The translations under genes were made by a program, and so were the position numbers. Shown piece after piece: positions 8,851 through 17,645 of a stretch of 64,000 nt of DNA; the stretch's first letter is position 1; the number at the start of each line of letters is the position of its first letter. The notes below the pieces were generated by a model, which did not search any database, had not been told where the DNA came from, and saw only the letters and a program-made list of their open reading frames with translations. Source of the stretch: a bacterium (GTDB lineage: Bacteria > SZUA-79 > Acidulodesulfobacterales > Acidulodesulfobacteraceae); contig JAJZBN010000006.1 of NCBI GenBank assembly GCA_021798875.1, positions 37,993 through 101,992 on the forward strand. The letters are read 5' to 3'.

Positions 8851-9399
8851 TTACCACCAATATTCAGGATATTTTCTGTATTTAGAAAGATTATTTACTA
8901 CTAAAGCGACTATAAGCATTACAAACGCTCCCAAACCTGCAGGAATAAACGGATATAAAAAACCGAGATTATATATTCCTTTACCCCCTATAACAGCTAT
9001 TAAAGCAGTAGCACCTCCTGGAGGATGAAGGGTTTTAGTTGAATACATAAGCATAATTGCAAACGAAACCGCAACAGCTCCAGCTAAAGGCATATTTATA
9101 TGACCAAGTAATTTATAACTTGCGACACCGACAAAACCAGAAAGTATATGTCCGCCCAAAAGATTCCTCGGCTGTGCGAGAGGGCTTTTAATAGCGGCGT
9201 ATATAAGAACCGCAGACGCTCCGAATGAGCCGATTAATAAAGTTAAATCGTAAGGATTGAAAAATTTTGCGGATATGTAAGCTACCACCCCTATGCCGAT
9301 TATAGAACCCAGACCAGACCAAAAGATTTCACTCAGAATTACGGTAGTTGCGTTCTCTCCTCCGCCTTTCATTTTGTTAAAATATTCTTTAATCCACAT
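8851..9399 (-). CDS. HPP-family integral membrane protein
   Basis: A 182-residue protein with about four transmembrane helices. The diagnostic family motif HPPGGATALIAVIGG falls in the third quarter. HPP proteins are membrane proteins implicated in nitrite transport in plants and cyanobacteria; the bacterial substrate is usually unknown. In many bacteria the HPP domain is fused to C-terminal CBS domains. Here a separate two-CBS protein is encoded 43 bp upstream on the same strand, so the pair may act as a split version of that fusion. Confidence 0.85.
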   Translation of the reverse strand: MWIKEYFNKMKGGGENATTVILSEIFWSGLGSIIGIGVVAYISAKFFNPYDLTLLIGSFGASAVLIYAAIKSPLAQPRNLLGGHILSGFVGVASYKLLGHINMPLAGAVAVSFAIMLMYSTKTLHPPGGATALIAVIGGKGIYNLGFLYPFIPAGLGAFVMLIVALVVNNLSKYRKYPEYWW

Positions 9400-9442
9400 T
9401 TCAGTTTCCCCGCTGTTATTTATGGTTAATTTTATTTAATTT

Positions 9443-10048
9443 TTAATTTTTATCGATATGTTTTATTATATCCGTCATAGATATTACGCCGGCAAGTTTT
9501 CCGTTAATATCCACTACGGGCATAACTTTTATTCGTTTTTCGTTAAATACGGACGCAGCTTTTTTAATGCACGTATCGGTCGATACGGTAATTGCCGGCG
9601 AAGTCATAATATCCTTAACGTTTTTGGCATCGATAGTTCTTTGAGAACGAGGGGTTGGTTCGCCTATCAAATGCCTTACCAAATCTTTAAACGTGTGTTT
9701 TTTTATTACTCCCGCGCTGGTTAATATATCAGAATCGGACAGGAATCCGACGACTGTGTTTTCGTCGTTGACTACGGGAGCGCATGTCAGCCCTTTTTCC
9801 GCAAGCAGATTCATTGCATCGTGTATGCCTGAATTTTCATGTACGTAAACCGGATTTTTCGACATCACTTTATCGACGGTAATGCCGTGAACTTTGTCTT
9901 TTGCCAGCGCAAACGCATCCCTGTATATTTTAATAAAATCGCCTAAAGAAATATCGATGTAGGTTTTGTGTTTCTCAAAAGCTTCCCTGATATCTTTTTC
10001 GGTCACTTCTACGCAGCTTTTTTCTTTTTCTTCGCTTAAGTTTTCCAT
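9443..10048 (-). CDS. Tandem CBS-domain protein
   Basis: A 201-residue soluble protein. Residues about 1-55 are an acidic helical leader (KDIREAFEKHKTYIDISLGDFIK). Residues about 60-112 form one CBS motif (VDKVMSKNPVYVHENSGIHDAM ends with GFLSDSDIL). Residues about 143-198 form a second (VKDIMTSPAITVSTDTCI, then GVISMTDIIKHI). CBS pairs bind adenosyl nucleotides and regulate partner proteins. The gene precedes the HPP membrane-protein gene in the same operon, so it probably senses nucleotide state for that protein. Confidence 0.85.
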   Translation of the reverse strand: MENLSEEKEKSCVEVTEKDIREAFEKHKTYIDISLGDFIKIYRDAFALAKDKVHGITVDKVMSKNPVYVHENSGIHDAMNLLAEKGLTCAPVVNDENTVVGFLSDSDILTSAGVIKKHTFKDLVRHLIGEPTPRSQRTIDAKNVKDIMTSPAITVSTDTCIKKAASVFNEKRIKVMPVVDINGKLAGVISMTDIIKHIDKN

Positions 10049-10139
10049 AATTTTTTCCTCAATTTTTAAAATTAAATTAGGGGATTTTTCTTATATAGTA
10101 GCAAACGGTATATTTTAAATATGTGACTTTTATCACAAA

Positions 10140-11288
10140 TTAAAAATTATTTTTATTTATAATGAGAGTTTTTTCTCCGGAAATATCTTTTATGCCGGAC
10201 GCCTTATACATTCTTAACGCTCCGAAACTGCATATATCTTTACACAGACCGCAGGAAGTGCAAAAAAAAGGTTCGAGCGATATTTTGTTTTCCTTAAAAA
10301 TTAATGCGCCGGTAGGGCACATTTCCCAGCAATTGGAACAAAAGACGCAATTTTCGTTTATTTTAGGCAGTCTTATATTAAAAAGCGGCAGCAACTCTTT
10401 GTTTTCTTTCAAAAACTTATAAATCTTTTTCTGTCTTTTTAATAAGGAATAATTTACGCTTTTCTCGTTTTTGCCGGTATTAATATATTGAGAATATAGC
10501 TGAGATAAAGGAAGGTCTTCTACGGAAACATTTTCTGCAAGTTTTTTTGCGTTATCTTTTAAACTTTTAAACGAATTTTTAAAAAACTCTCTTCGGTCTA
10601 ACGTTTCAGCGGTTTTAACGCCGTCTTCGCTTTCAATGTATTCTTTATCCGTTTTTTTATTACCCGCTTTATCGTCTGCCGTTTTAAAATTATATGCATC
10701 TTTCTTTTTTTTGCTATTCTCTTCGGCAAACTCTTTAAAATTAAAATCCTCGGCGTTAATTTCCTTAAAAACGTTTTCTTTGTTTAAAAACTTTGATATC
10801 TCGTTTATTCTTTTTATTTTTTTGTTGTGGAAATATTTAAGTCTGCATGATTTGCAGTCGGACGAAACAAATGTTATCCCAAATCCATTTTTTAAGGAAT
10901 AAATTAAATCTACGTCTTCCAATTCGTAAATACATTGTATAAACCGATTATCGCCGACTGCTGGAATTTTCGAATTTTTAAAATATTCTTCGGTTTTACC
11001 GCAAAAATAAAAATTTTCTAAATTTTTATCGGTTTTGTCTTTCTTATCTTTGACGTAAAAAACGGAATTTGGACACATGTGAAGGCAGGCATTGCAGTTT
11101 GAACAGTTTTCCAGAATATTTATTTCGGTATCGCTTATTTTTATAGATAAATCGGGACATCTTTCGATGCATTCATAGCAGCCGGACATAGGGGTTTTAA
11201 GCCTGACGCAAAAATCGGGATTTATTAAAATCCGTCCGTCGTTTTCGTTTGCGTTTAAAAGTTTATCCAGCAGGTTCAGAATATTCAT
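10140..11288 (-). CDS. Multi-cluster ferredoxin-like protein of unknown function
   Basis: A 382-residue protein with two ferredoxin modules at its ends. The N-terminal one has CYECIERCPD and CSNCNACLHMCPN. The C-terminal one has CVFCSNCWEMCPTG and CTSCGLCKDICSFG. Between them is a lysine-rich, poorly conserved stretch with extra cysteines (FYFCGK, DCKSCRLKYF) and a REFFKNSFKSLK segment. Four [4Fe-4S] clusters are likely. It has no signal peptide or membrane helix. Its start overlaps dus by 26 bp, and dus overlaps mobB, so all three share a transcript. That ties it loosely to molybdoenzyme maturation, but no function can be assigned. Confidence 0.7.
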   Translation of the reverse strand: MNILNLLDKLLNANENDGRILINPDFCVRLKTPMSGCYECIERCPDLSIKISDTEINILENCSNCNACLHMCPNSVFYVKDKKDKTDKNLENFYFCGKTEEYFKNSKIPAVGDNRFIQCIYELEDVDLIYSLKNGFGITFVSSDCKSCRLKYFHNKKIKRINEISKFLNKENVFKEINAEDFNFKEFAEENSKKKKDAYNFKTADDKAGNKKTDKEYIESEDGVKTAETLDRREFFKNSFKSLKDNAKKLAENVSVEDLPLSQLYSQYINTGKNEKSVNYSLLKRQKKIYKFLKENKELLPLFNIRLPKINENCVFCSNCWEMCPTGALIFKENKISLEPFFCTSCGLCKDICSFGALRMYKASGIKDISGEKTLIINKNNF

Positions 11289-12267
11289 TCGTCGCTATTT
11301 TTGTTTTAAGTATTTGTAAAATACCGGCGGTCTCCTTACCGCTTTTAGCGTTATTGACTGCCGCCCTAAGTTCTTTGGATCCCTTAAAACCCTTGAGGAA
11401 ATTATAAAGATGCGGTTTTATAATGTTAAATCCTCTTGTTTCCCCGTAGTATGAAGATATTTCTTCGTTTAATTCAAGCATAATATCTATTTTATCGGTC
11501 ATATACGGCTCTTTTTCTTCAGCCCGTCCGCCGGTATCCGATATATGCATATAATCGTTAAATATCCATGGTTTTCCTACGGCTCCCCTTGCGAACATAA
11601 TTCCATCGGCGCCGGTATAATTCATTACATTCAAGGCATCGTCCGCCGTGAATAGGTCGCCGCTTGCATAAACGGGAATTTTGAGCGATTCTTTAAGTTT
11701 TTTGGTTTGAGAATGGTCGGCAGTTCCTCCGAACATCTGAGAGCGCGTCCTCGGATGAAAAAAAAGAGCATTTATACCGGAATCTTCGGCAATTTTTCCT
11801 ATCTCGACGAAATTTACCGAATTAAAATCGAAACCGCTTCTAAATTTTACGGTGAAAAAGGCGTCTTTGACCGATTTTCTTACGGAAGCGGCTATATCCG
11901 CAAAAAGCGCCGGATCTTTTAATAACGCGCTTCCCGCGCCGGTTTTAACCACCTTTTTAACGGGACAACCCGCGTTTATGTCTATAACCTTAAACCCGCG
12001 GTCAAATGATTTTTTAGCGGCTTCCGACAATACGGCGGCGGAATTGCCGAATAATTGAATGCCCGTTTTTGAAATACCGCTCCCCGTTTCAAGAAGTTCA
12101 AGCGTTTTCTTATCGTTACGCAAAAAGCCTTCGGCGCTTATCATCTCGGTAAAACAGAATTCCGCCCCGTATTTTAAACATATTTTTCTGAAAGGATATC
12201 CCGTAATCCCCGCCATGGGCGCCAAAATACTTCTGCCGAGGCTGATTTCGCTCATATACTTATACAC
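11263..12267 (-). CDS. dus: tRNA-dihydrouridine synthase (DusB-like)
   Basis: A flavoenzyme that reduces uridine to dihydrouridine in tRNA. The 334-residue protein has the FMN-barrel opening LAPMAGITGYPFRKI, the catalytic cysteine C101 in DINAGCPVKKVVKTGAGSAL, and the phosphate-binding end ADGIMFARGAVGKPWIF. It overlaps mobB by 8 bp at its start and the polyferredoxin gene by 26 bp at its end. Two possible starts (codons 1 and 5) are four codons apart. Confidence 0.92.
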   Translation of the reverse strand: MYKYMSEISLGRSILAPMAGITGYPFRKICLKYGAEFCFTEMISAEGFLRNDKKTLELLETGSGISKTGIQLFGNSAAVLSEAAKKSFDRGFKVIDINAGCPVKKVVKTGAGSALLKDPALFADIAASVRKSVKDAFFTVKFRSGFDFNSVNFVEIGKIAEDSGINALFFHPRTRSQMFGGTADHSQTKKLKESLKIPVYASGDLFTADDALNVMNYTGADGIMFARGAVGKPWIFNDYMHISDTGGRAEEKEPYMTDKIDIMLELNEEISSYYGETRGFNIIKPHLYNFLKGFKGSKELRAAVNNAKSGKETAGILQILKTKIATNEYSEPAG

Positions 12268-12820
12268 TCATTATATTAGAATTAGGCAGAATAATTTCTT
12301 TTTCTATAAAAGCAGATATTTTTTCTGCGTCGTTAATATTTATCTGCGGAACGCTCAAACCGCTTATATGCTCGTCGGCGCAGACTAGGATAAGGCCGGG
12401 ATCGCTTTTAAATCTTAATTCCAAACCGCCCGCATCCTTTCTCGCAAGTTCAATTTTTTTTACGCCTATTTCTCTAAAACCTTCTATTATAACAATATCG
12501 GAGCCTGTAAAAAAATGTGATATTAAGCGGTCTATTGAAATATCGGCCGACGGTTCTATATCGCTGAAAAATGAAATTTTTTCTTTAGATATAAGCATCG
12601 TTGAAAATGCGCCGGCATTCTTATGCCTCCATGAATCTTTCCCTTCCGTATCTGCAAATACGTTATGGTCTGTGTGTTTTATCGAAGAAACTTTATATCC
12701 CTTTTGAGACAGTATCTTTATTATTTTTTCTATTAATGTCGTTTTACCGGTTCCCGACCTCGCAAGAAAAGAAATTGCGGCGGGGATTTTGCCGTTTTTC
12801 GTTTTAACCATCTTTTTCAC
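12260..12820 (-). CDS. mobB: Molybdopterin-guanine dinucleotide biosynthesis adapter MobB
   Basis: A 186-residue P-loop protein with Walker A in LARSGTGKTTLIEKII, followed by SSIKHTDHNVFADTEGKDSWRH, the typical MobB block, and a VIIEGFREIGVKKIE segment. MobB is a GTP-binding helper of MobA in attaching GMP to molybdopterin. It leads the mobB-dus-polyferredoxin unit and is divergent from the H+-ATPase gene across a 175-bp gap containing one palindromic repeat. Confidence 0.9.
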   Translation of the reverse strand: MKKMVKTKNGKIPAAISFLARSGTGKTTLIEKIIKILSQKGYKVSSIKHTDHNVFADTEGKDSWRHKNAGAFSTMLISKEKISFFSDIEPSADISIDRLISHFFTGSDIVIIEGFREIGVKKIELARKDAGGLELRFKSDPGLILVCADEHISGLSVPQININDAEKISAFIEKEIILPNSNIMSV

Positions 12821-12947
12821 CGTTTTTCGTTAGTATTTGTATATATTTAGCATATTATGTATAATATAAATCGTGAAAATACAATATCCGGCCGAATTAA
12901 TCAGTTATTTATTATAACAAAATTTTAAAAATTATTTAATTAAATTA

Positions 12948-12983
12948 CAGGGCAGAATTCAATTCTGTCCCTGTCACAAATTG
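12948..12983. repeat. AGAATTCAATTCT palindromic repeat, copy 1
   Basis: The palindrome CAGGGCAGAATTCAATTCTG is followed by TCCCTGTCACAAATTG. Nearly the same unit occurs twice at 15.33-15.41 kb and in inverted orientation at 43.8 kb. This copy ends 12 bp before the H+-ATPase ATG, so it forms most of that gene's 5' leader. The palindrome can fold into a hairpin on either strand. Confidence 0.85.
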
Positions 12984-12995
12984 AAAAGGATAAAA

Positions 12996-15329
12996 ATGGA
13001 TACGGACAAAGAAATTAAAGGATTATCGTCTTCGGAAGCAGAAGAACTGATTAAACGTTATGGATTAAACGAAATAAAAGAGAAAAAAAAGCATCCTATA
13101 GAAATTTTTCTCTTAAAATTTTGGAATCCTGTTGCATGGATGTTGGAATTTACCTTTATTATAGAATTAATCCTCGGAAAAGACATAGAAGCATATATTA
13201 TTGTCGGTTTAATTTTATTTAACGCTATAATATCTTTTCGACAGGAAAGTAAAGCCGAAAAAGCTCTCGAGCTTTTAAAAAAGCAGTTAAAAATTATGTC
13301 CAGGGTTTTAAGGGACGGAAAGTGGGTCAAATTAAGCGCCGAAAAATTGGTTCCTGGAGACGTAATTCATGTAAGAATGGGTGATTTGGTTCCGGCGGAT
13401 ACGGAAATTATTTCAGGTAACATACTGGTTGACCAGTCGGCTTTAACCGGAGAATCTCAGCCCGTAGATAGAAACGAAGGCGGACAAGTATATTCCGGTT
13501 CCGTAATTAAAAGAGGGGAAGCAACCTGCAAGGTTACGGCGACGGGAGAAAAAAGTTATTTCGGCAAAACGGCTGAACTTATAAAATCGGCAAAAACTAA
13601 GGGCCACATAGAGGAATTAATTTTAAAAATAGTTCGCTATTTTATTATGATTGACGGTATTCTCGTAGTTTTAATTCTTGCGTACGCCTTTATATACAAA
13701 TTGAATTTTGCCGAAATGCTGCCCTTTGCTTTAATTCTCTTAGTGGCGTCAATACCCGTCGCTCTTCCTGTTACTTTTACTTTGGCTACGGCGCTTGCTT
13801 CTATGGAACTTGCTAACAGGGGAATATTGGTAACTCATCTTTCCGCAATTGAAGATATTGCTTCCATGGAAGAATTATGTTCCGATAAAACCGGCACTTT
13901 AACCGAAAATGCGCTTTTTCTCACGAATTTTAAACCGATTGAACCTTTCGGCGAAAATGAACTTTTTGCTTATGCTGCGGCGGCATCGGATGAATCTACT
14001 CAGGACCCGATAGATTTGTCTATATTGTCTTATATTAAAAATAATAAATTGAGTCTGCCGGAAATTGGAAAAACGGTTAAATTTACGCCGTTCGACCCGC
14101 AGACGAAAAGAGCGGAAGCATTGCTTGAAGTATATGAAAAAGGCGAAAAAAAATTAGTCATTTCTATTAAAGGTTCCCCTATAATAGTCGAAAAAAATCT
14201 TGACGAAAACGAAGCAAAAAAACTTAGGGAAGAATCCGAAAAATTTGAAGCTTTGGGTTACAGAGTAATAGCGGTAACCATTAAAAACGAAAAAGAAAAC
14301 AAATATTTTCCCGTCGGAATTTTAGGACTTTCCGACCCTCCAAGGAAAGATTCTAAAAAATTATTACATGAACTTAAAGATTTAGGAATTAGAGTTCGTA
14401 TGGTTACGGGAGATACCGAACTTACCGCTAAAACGACTGCAGGCTTAATCGGGCTTGGAGACAACGTCTGCACTAAAGAAAAATTTAAAAATCCATCAGG
14501 ATGCGACGTATTTGCGGGAGTTTTCCCAGAAGACAAGTTTCATCTTGTACAGGGTTTGCAGAAGCTAAAAAAGATTACCGGAATGACGGGCGACGGAGTA
14601 AACGACGCACCAGCGCTTAAACAGGCTGAGGTCGGAATTGCAGTTGCAAACGCAACGGACGTCGCAAAAGCATCGGCAAGTTTAATATTAACGGAACCCG
14701 GTCTTGCAAATATCGTGGATGCAGTAAAATACGGCAGAATGGTTTACAGGAGAATGCTGACTTATACGTTAAATAAAATATCAAAAACTTTTCAGGTTGC
14801 TCTTTTTTTGAGTTTAGGACTTATATTTTTCGGGAAGTTCGTTACTACCCCAAAACTTATTCTTATATTAATTTTTGCGAACGATTTTGTAACTATGTCT
14901 ATTGCTAAAGACAATGCGGTATATTCCAATAAACCGGATAAATGGAAAATCAAACTTATAGTATCGGCATCTCTTATAATAGCAGGAGCATGGCTGATTT
15001 ATTCTTTTATTACATATTATATCGGGTATTACTCTATAGGAATGAGTTTACCGGAGGTTCAAACATTTACGTTTTTATCTTTGGTATTCAGCGCTCAGGC
15101 AACCGTTTATTTGGTGAGGGAAGAACGCCATTTCTGGAGTTCAAAGCCGGGCAATTATTTAATGCTTGCAAGCGCATTAGATTTGATAATTATAACTTTA
15201 ATGGCGGGATACGGAATACTTATGGCTAAAATTCCTTTTATATATATATTTATACTGCTTGGCGCTACTTTTATTTATATGGTTGTATTAGACTACATCA
15301 AGAAACCCCTGATGGAAAAACTCAGATAA
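12996..15329 (+). CDS. P-type plasma-membrane H+-ATPase (P3A type)
   Basis: An ATP-driven proton exporter. The ATG at 12996 is preferred to the in-frame TTG at 12981 because AAAAGGA at 12984-12990 fits as its ribosome site. Landmarks in order: SALTGES actuator motif, PVALPVTF in helix 4, the phosphorylated aspartate D297 in CSDKTGTLT, the nucleotide-binding domain, and TGDGVNDAPALKQAEVGIAV. Four to six helices follow. The VALPVTF signature and overall length of 777 residues fit the P3A (fungal/plant/archaeal proton pump) group, without the C-terminal autoinhibitory domain of eukaryotic forms. Such pumps are known in acidophiles. The gene is flanked on both sides by the same palindromic repeat. 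Confidence 0.9.
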   Translation: MDTDKEIKGLSSSEAEELIKRYGLNEIKEKKKHPIEIFLLKFWNPVAWMLEFTFIIELILGKDIEAYIIVGLILFNAIISFRQESKAEKALELLKKQLKIMSRVLRDGKWVKLSAEKLVPGDVIHVRMGDLVPADTEIISGNILVDQSALTGESQPVDRNEGGQVYSGSVIKRGEATCKVTATGEKSYFGKTAELIKSAKTKGHIEELILKIVRYFIMIDGILVVLILAYAFIYKLNFAEMLPFALILLVASIPVALPVTFTLATALASMELANRGILVTHLSAIEDIASMEELCSDKTGTLTENALFLTNFKPIEPFGENELFAYAAAASDESTQDPIDLSILSYIKNNKLSLPEIGKTVKFTPFDPQTKRAEALLEVYEKGEKKLVISIKGSPIIVEKNLDENEAKKLREESEKFEALGYRVIAVTIKNEKENKYFPVGILGLSDPPRKDSKKLLHELKDLGIRVRMVTGDTELTAKTTAGLIGLGDNVCTKEKFKNPSGCDVFAGVFPEDKFHLVQGLQKLKKITGMTGDGVNDAPALKQAEVGIAVANATDVAKASASLILTEPGLANIVDAVKYGRMVYRRMLTYTLNKISKTFQVALFLSLGLIFFGKFVTTPKLILILIFANDFVTMSIAKDNAVYSNKPDKWKIKLIVSASLIIAGAWLIYSFITYYIGYYSIGMSLPEVQTFTFLSLVFSAQATVYLVREERHFWSSKPGNYLMLASALDLIIITLMAGYGILMAKIPFIYIFILLGATFIYMVVLDYIKKPLMEKLR

Positions 15330-15331
15330 AT

Positions 15332-15413
15332 ACGGGGATAGAATTCAATTCTGTCCCCGTCACAAATTGGAAAATAGGGACAGAATTCAATTCTGTCCCT
15401 GTCACAAATTGGA
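15332..15413. repeat. AGAATTCAATTCT palindromic repeat, tandem copies 2 and 3
   Basis: Two direct copies, at about 15332-15370 and 15375-15413. Each reads GGGGATAGAATTCAATTCTG or GGGACAGAATTCAATTCTGT and is followed by CCC(C/T)GTCACAAATTGG. They begin a few bases after the H+-ATPase stop codon and could fold into hairpins that end its transcript. With copy 1 upstream they bracket the ATPase gene in direct orientation. Confidence 0.85.
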
Positions 15414-15420
15414 AGGGATA

Positions 15421-15615
15421 TTAATGCCCGATGCTTAATGCGTAGTTTACGTATTTTATGAATTCTTCTTTCGTGGGATAATTTTTAACGCCGATGTTAA
15501 AAACCTTCCTTTTCTTTTCATACCACTTATCGAAATTTTCGGTAGATACGGAATGCACTTCTATCAATAACTCTTCCAGTAAAACGGTAAGAGGCTTTTC
15601 GTTTTGGCTATTCAT
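15421..15615 (-). CDS. Small protein of unknown function, 64 aa
   Basis: A 64-residue, mixed-charge protein, predicted helical, with no membrane segment and no motif I recognise. The ATG at 15615 lacks a strong ribosome site. It ends 8 bp from the palindromic repeats and lies downstream, on the same strand, of the redox island's last gene, separated from it by 105 bp. Coding status is plausible but not certain. Confidence 0.4.
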   Translation of the reverse strand: MNSQNEKPLTVLLEELLIEVHSVSTENFDKWYEKKRKVFNIGVKNYPTKEEFIKYVNYALSIGH

Positions 15616-15720
15616 AATTTATCACCGCTTTGTATGCGCAATATGTCTCAATTATATGTTTCGTTAAATTATTGTTAAATTAAAAGTTCGACGTTAATAG
15701 CATATTTTGTTAATTGCCGG

Positions 15721-17046
15721 CTACCGCCAGTTAGTTCTTGAAAATTCGGGAAGGTCTTCGAAGTCTCCCCTTATGGCGTAGCCTTCATTTATATTGTATA
15801 TTTCAAATTCGTTATCTATAACGAATGAATATATGTTGCCGTTTAAAAATTCGTCTTTATATTTGAGGCATTTTAATCCCTGTCTTATAATTGCGGACAA
15901 TATTCCGCTGCCGGAAATATCGCCGAGGAGTATGGCTCCTACAAGGACTTCTCCGTCATATACCAATTTTCTGTAAATATTATCGTCCTGAAATACGTAA
16001 ACATTTTGCGTTTCGTTGGAAGGATTGGTTAAACCTATAGTAACTATAGGAAGTCCGTAAATTTCAACGGAATTTAAACCCATGCCGCCAGGGTATTCCC
16101 TATAAACGCCAGCCATATTAGTACCTGCAACCCTGCCTTCTTCGCATGCAAGGGGAACTATGGCTATTATGTTTGGACGCTTGTTTATAACGTCATATAT
16201 TACCGCAGCATCGCCGCCTGCATAAACGTCTTTCACGCTCGTCATCATTGTTTTATCTACTATTATGCCTCTGTCTATTTTTATCCCGCTTCCTTCGAGG
16301 AACCCGACGTTGGGTCTTACTCCTACGCCGACTACTACGATATCAGCAGGCAATTCTTTACCACTCTTCAATAAAACGCTAACCGGATTGCCGGATTCGT
16401 CTAAATTAATCTTGGTAACCGTTTCGCCGGTAGCCGTATCTATGCCGTTTTCGTTAAGTTTTTTAGACGTAATGTTTCCGGATACTTCGTCAAGAGCAAG
16501 TCCCAGGACTCTAGGCAATAATTCTACTATCGTCGTATGAAGTCCCAAAGCCCTTAGCCCTTCGGACGCCTTAAGCCCTATAAGTCCGCCTCCGACGACT
16601 ATCGCCTCTTTTCTTTTAGACATTTTTGCCGCTCTTTCCATCTTTTTTGCATCGTCGAACTTTGTAAAAGTCCCCATCATAGGAGAATCCGGATTAAATC
16701 CTTCCGTCGGCGGTATAAAAGGCGTTCCGCCGGGTCCTATAAAAAGTTTATCGTAATTTACGGCAGATCCGTCGTCCAAAACTAATCTTTTAGCCGAGGT
16801 ATCTACCGAAACTACTTTTTTTCCAAGCATTAAATCGAAATTATTTTTTTCGTAATAGTCGTCTTCTTTGTACCATATAGTTTCTTCGGTAGTTTTGCCT
16901 TCCAGATAATATGAAATCAAAGGTCTTGCATAAGCCCTGTAATTTTCGTCGGATATTATTACGACTTCTCCGGACTTGTCGAAACGCCTGATTGCATCGG
17001 CGCAGGATAATCCCGCGTATGAATTTCCTATAATAACGTATTTCAT
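15721..17046 (-). CDS. FAD/NAD(P)-dependent oxidoreductase (NirB-N/rubredoxin-reductase fold)
   Basis: A 441-residue pyridine-nucleotide:disulfide-oxidoreductase-fold flavoprotein without a redox-active CxxxxC pair. The FAD motif is VIIGNSYAGLSCADAI; the NAD(P) motif is IVVGGGLIGLKASEGL near residue 150; DVYAGGDAAVIYD is the second FAD contact. A C-terminal domain of about 100 residues (YRKLVYDGEVLVGAILLGD) is like that in NirB and NoxA-type proteins. It lies 22 bp downstream of a four-cluster ferredoxin gene, so it probably exchanges electrons between that ferredoxin and NAD(P)H. It is the last gene of the redox island. Confidence 0.85.
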   Translation of the reverse strand: MKYVIIGNSYAGLSCADAIRRFDKSGEVVIISDENYRAYARPLISYYLEGKTTEETIWYKEDDYYEKNNFDLMLGKKVVSVDTSAKRLVLDDGSAVNYDKLFIGPGGTPFIPPTEGFNPDSPMMGTFTKFDDAKKMERAAKMSKRKEAIVVGGGLIGLKASEGLRALGLHTTIVELLPRVLGLALDEVSGNITSKKLNENGIDTATGETVTKINLDESGNPVSVLLKSGKELPADIVVVGVGVRPNVGFLEGSGIKIDRGIIVDKTMMTSVKDVYAGGDAAVIYDVINKRPNIIAIVPLACEEGRVAGTNMAGVYREYPGGMGLNSVEIYGLPIVTIGLTNPSNETQNVYVFQDDNIYRKLVYDGEVLVGAILLGDISGSGILSAIIRQGLKCLKYKDEFLNGNIYSFVIDNEFEIYNINEGYAIRGDFEDLPEFSRTNWR

Positions 17047-17067
17047 AATCTTATCCCCTTTTTAATA

Positions 17068-17616
17068 TTACTTAGCTATTGATTTTATGTACGGTCCGTA
17101 TATTTTTTTTGCGACTGAAAGCCTTCTTTCGTATGAATAATTTTTAATGCCTATTCTTTTTAATGCCCCTTTTTTACAGGCATCTACGCATTTAGGAGTA
17201 TCCTCGTCGGAGCATCCGTCGCATTTTGAGGCAAAATGGTCTTTTCCTATTCTTTCTATTGCTCCGAACGGACACGACATTACGCACATCCAGCATCCGA
17301 CGCATTTTTTATAATTTGTTACCGTCCATCCGGATTCCAAGTCCTTATATCTTGCGCCAGGCATACATGCATCGACACACGGTGCTTCGTCGCAGTTGTG
17401 GCATATAAGAGGGAAAAATTTGTTTCCTTTCTTTTTTATATTTATTCTGGCTCCAGCATATTTTGAGCCGTATTTTTCAGCCATATGCGATTCGCATGCT
17501 TTTACGCAAGCGGCAAAACCTTCGCTTTCGCATCCGTCGCATTTTGAAGGATACAGCATTATTTCTATTTGATTTTTCTTTAAATCTTCCTCTAAATTGG
17601 TAAGTTTTTTACTCAT
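17068..17616 (-). CDS. Four-cluster ferredoxin (DmsB/HycB-like), second of the island
   Basis: A 182-residue electron-transfer protein with four cysteine groups: CDGCESEGFAACVKACE, CHNCDEAPCVDACMPG, CVGCWMCVMSCPFG and CDGCSDEDTPKCVDACKKG. This interleaved layout is that of DmsB, HycB and NrfC proteins, which carry four [4Fe-4S] clusters. It has no twin-arginine signal, so it is cytoplasmic. It is placed between mobA and the FAD oxidoreductase, which suggests an electron wire to that flavoprotein and not a second catalytic-subunit partner, though either is possible. Confidence 0.85.
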   Translation of the reverse strand: MSKKLTNLEEDLKKNQIEIMLYPSKCDGCESEGFAACVKACESHMAEKYGSKYAGARINIKKKGNKFFPLICHNCDEAPCVDACMPGARYKDLESGWTVTNYKKCVGCWMCVMSCPFGAIERIGKDHFASKCDGCSDEDTPKCVDACKKGALKRIGIKNYSYERRLSVAKKIYGPYIKSIAK

Positions 17617-17645
17617 AACAGCCTCTTTTTATTTATTATTTTTGT

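Noticed and set aside
12981..12995. TTG start of the H+-ATPase gene
   Set aside because: It falls inside the palindromic repeat and has no ribosome site, while ATG 12996 follows AAAAGGA.
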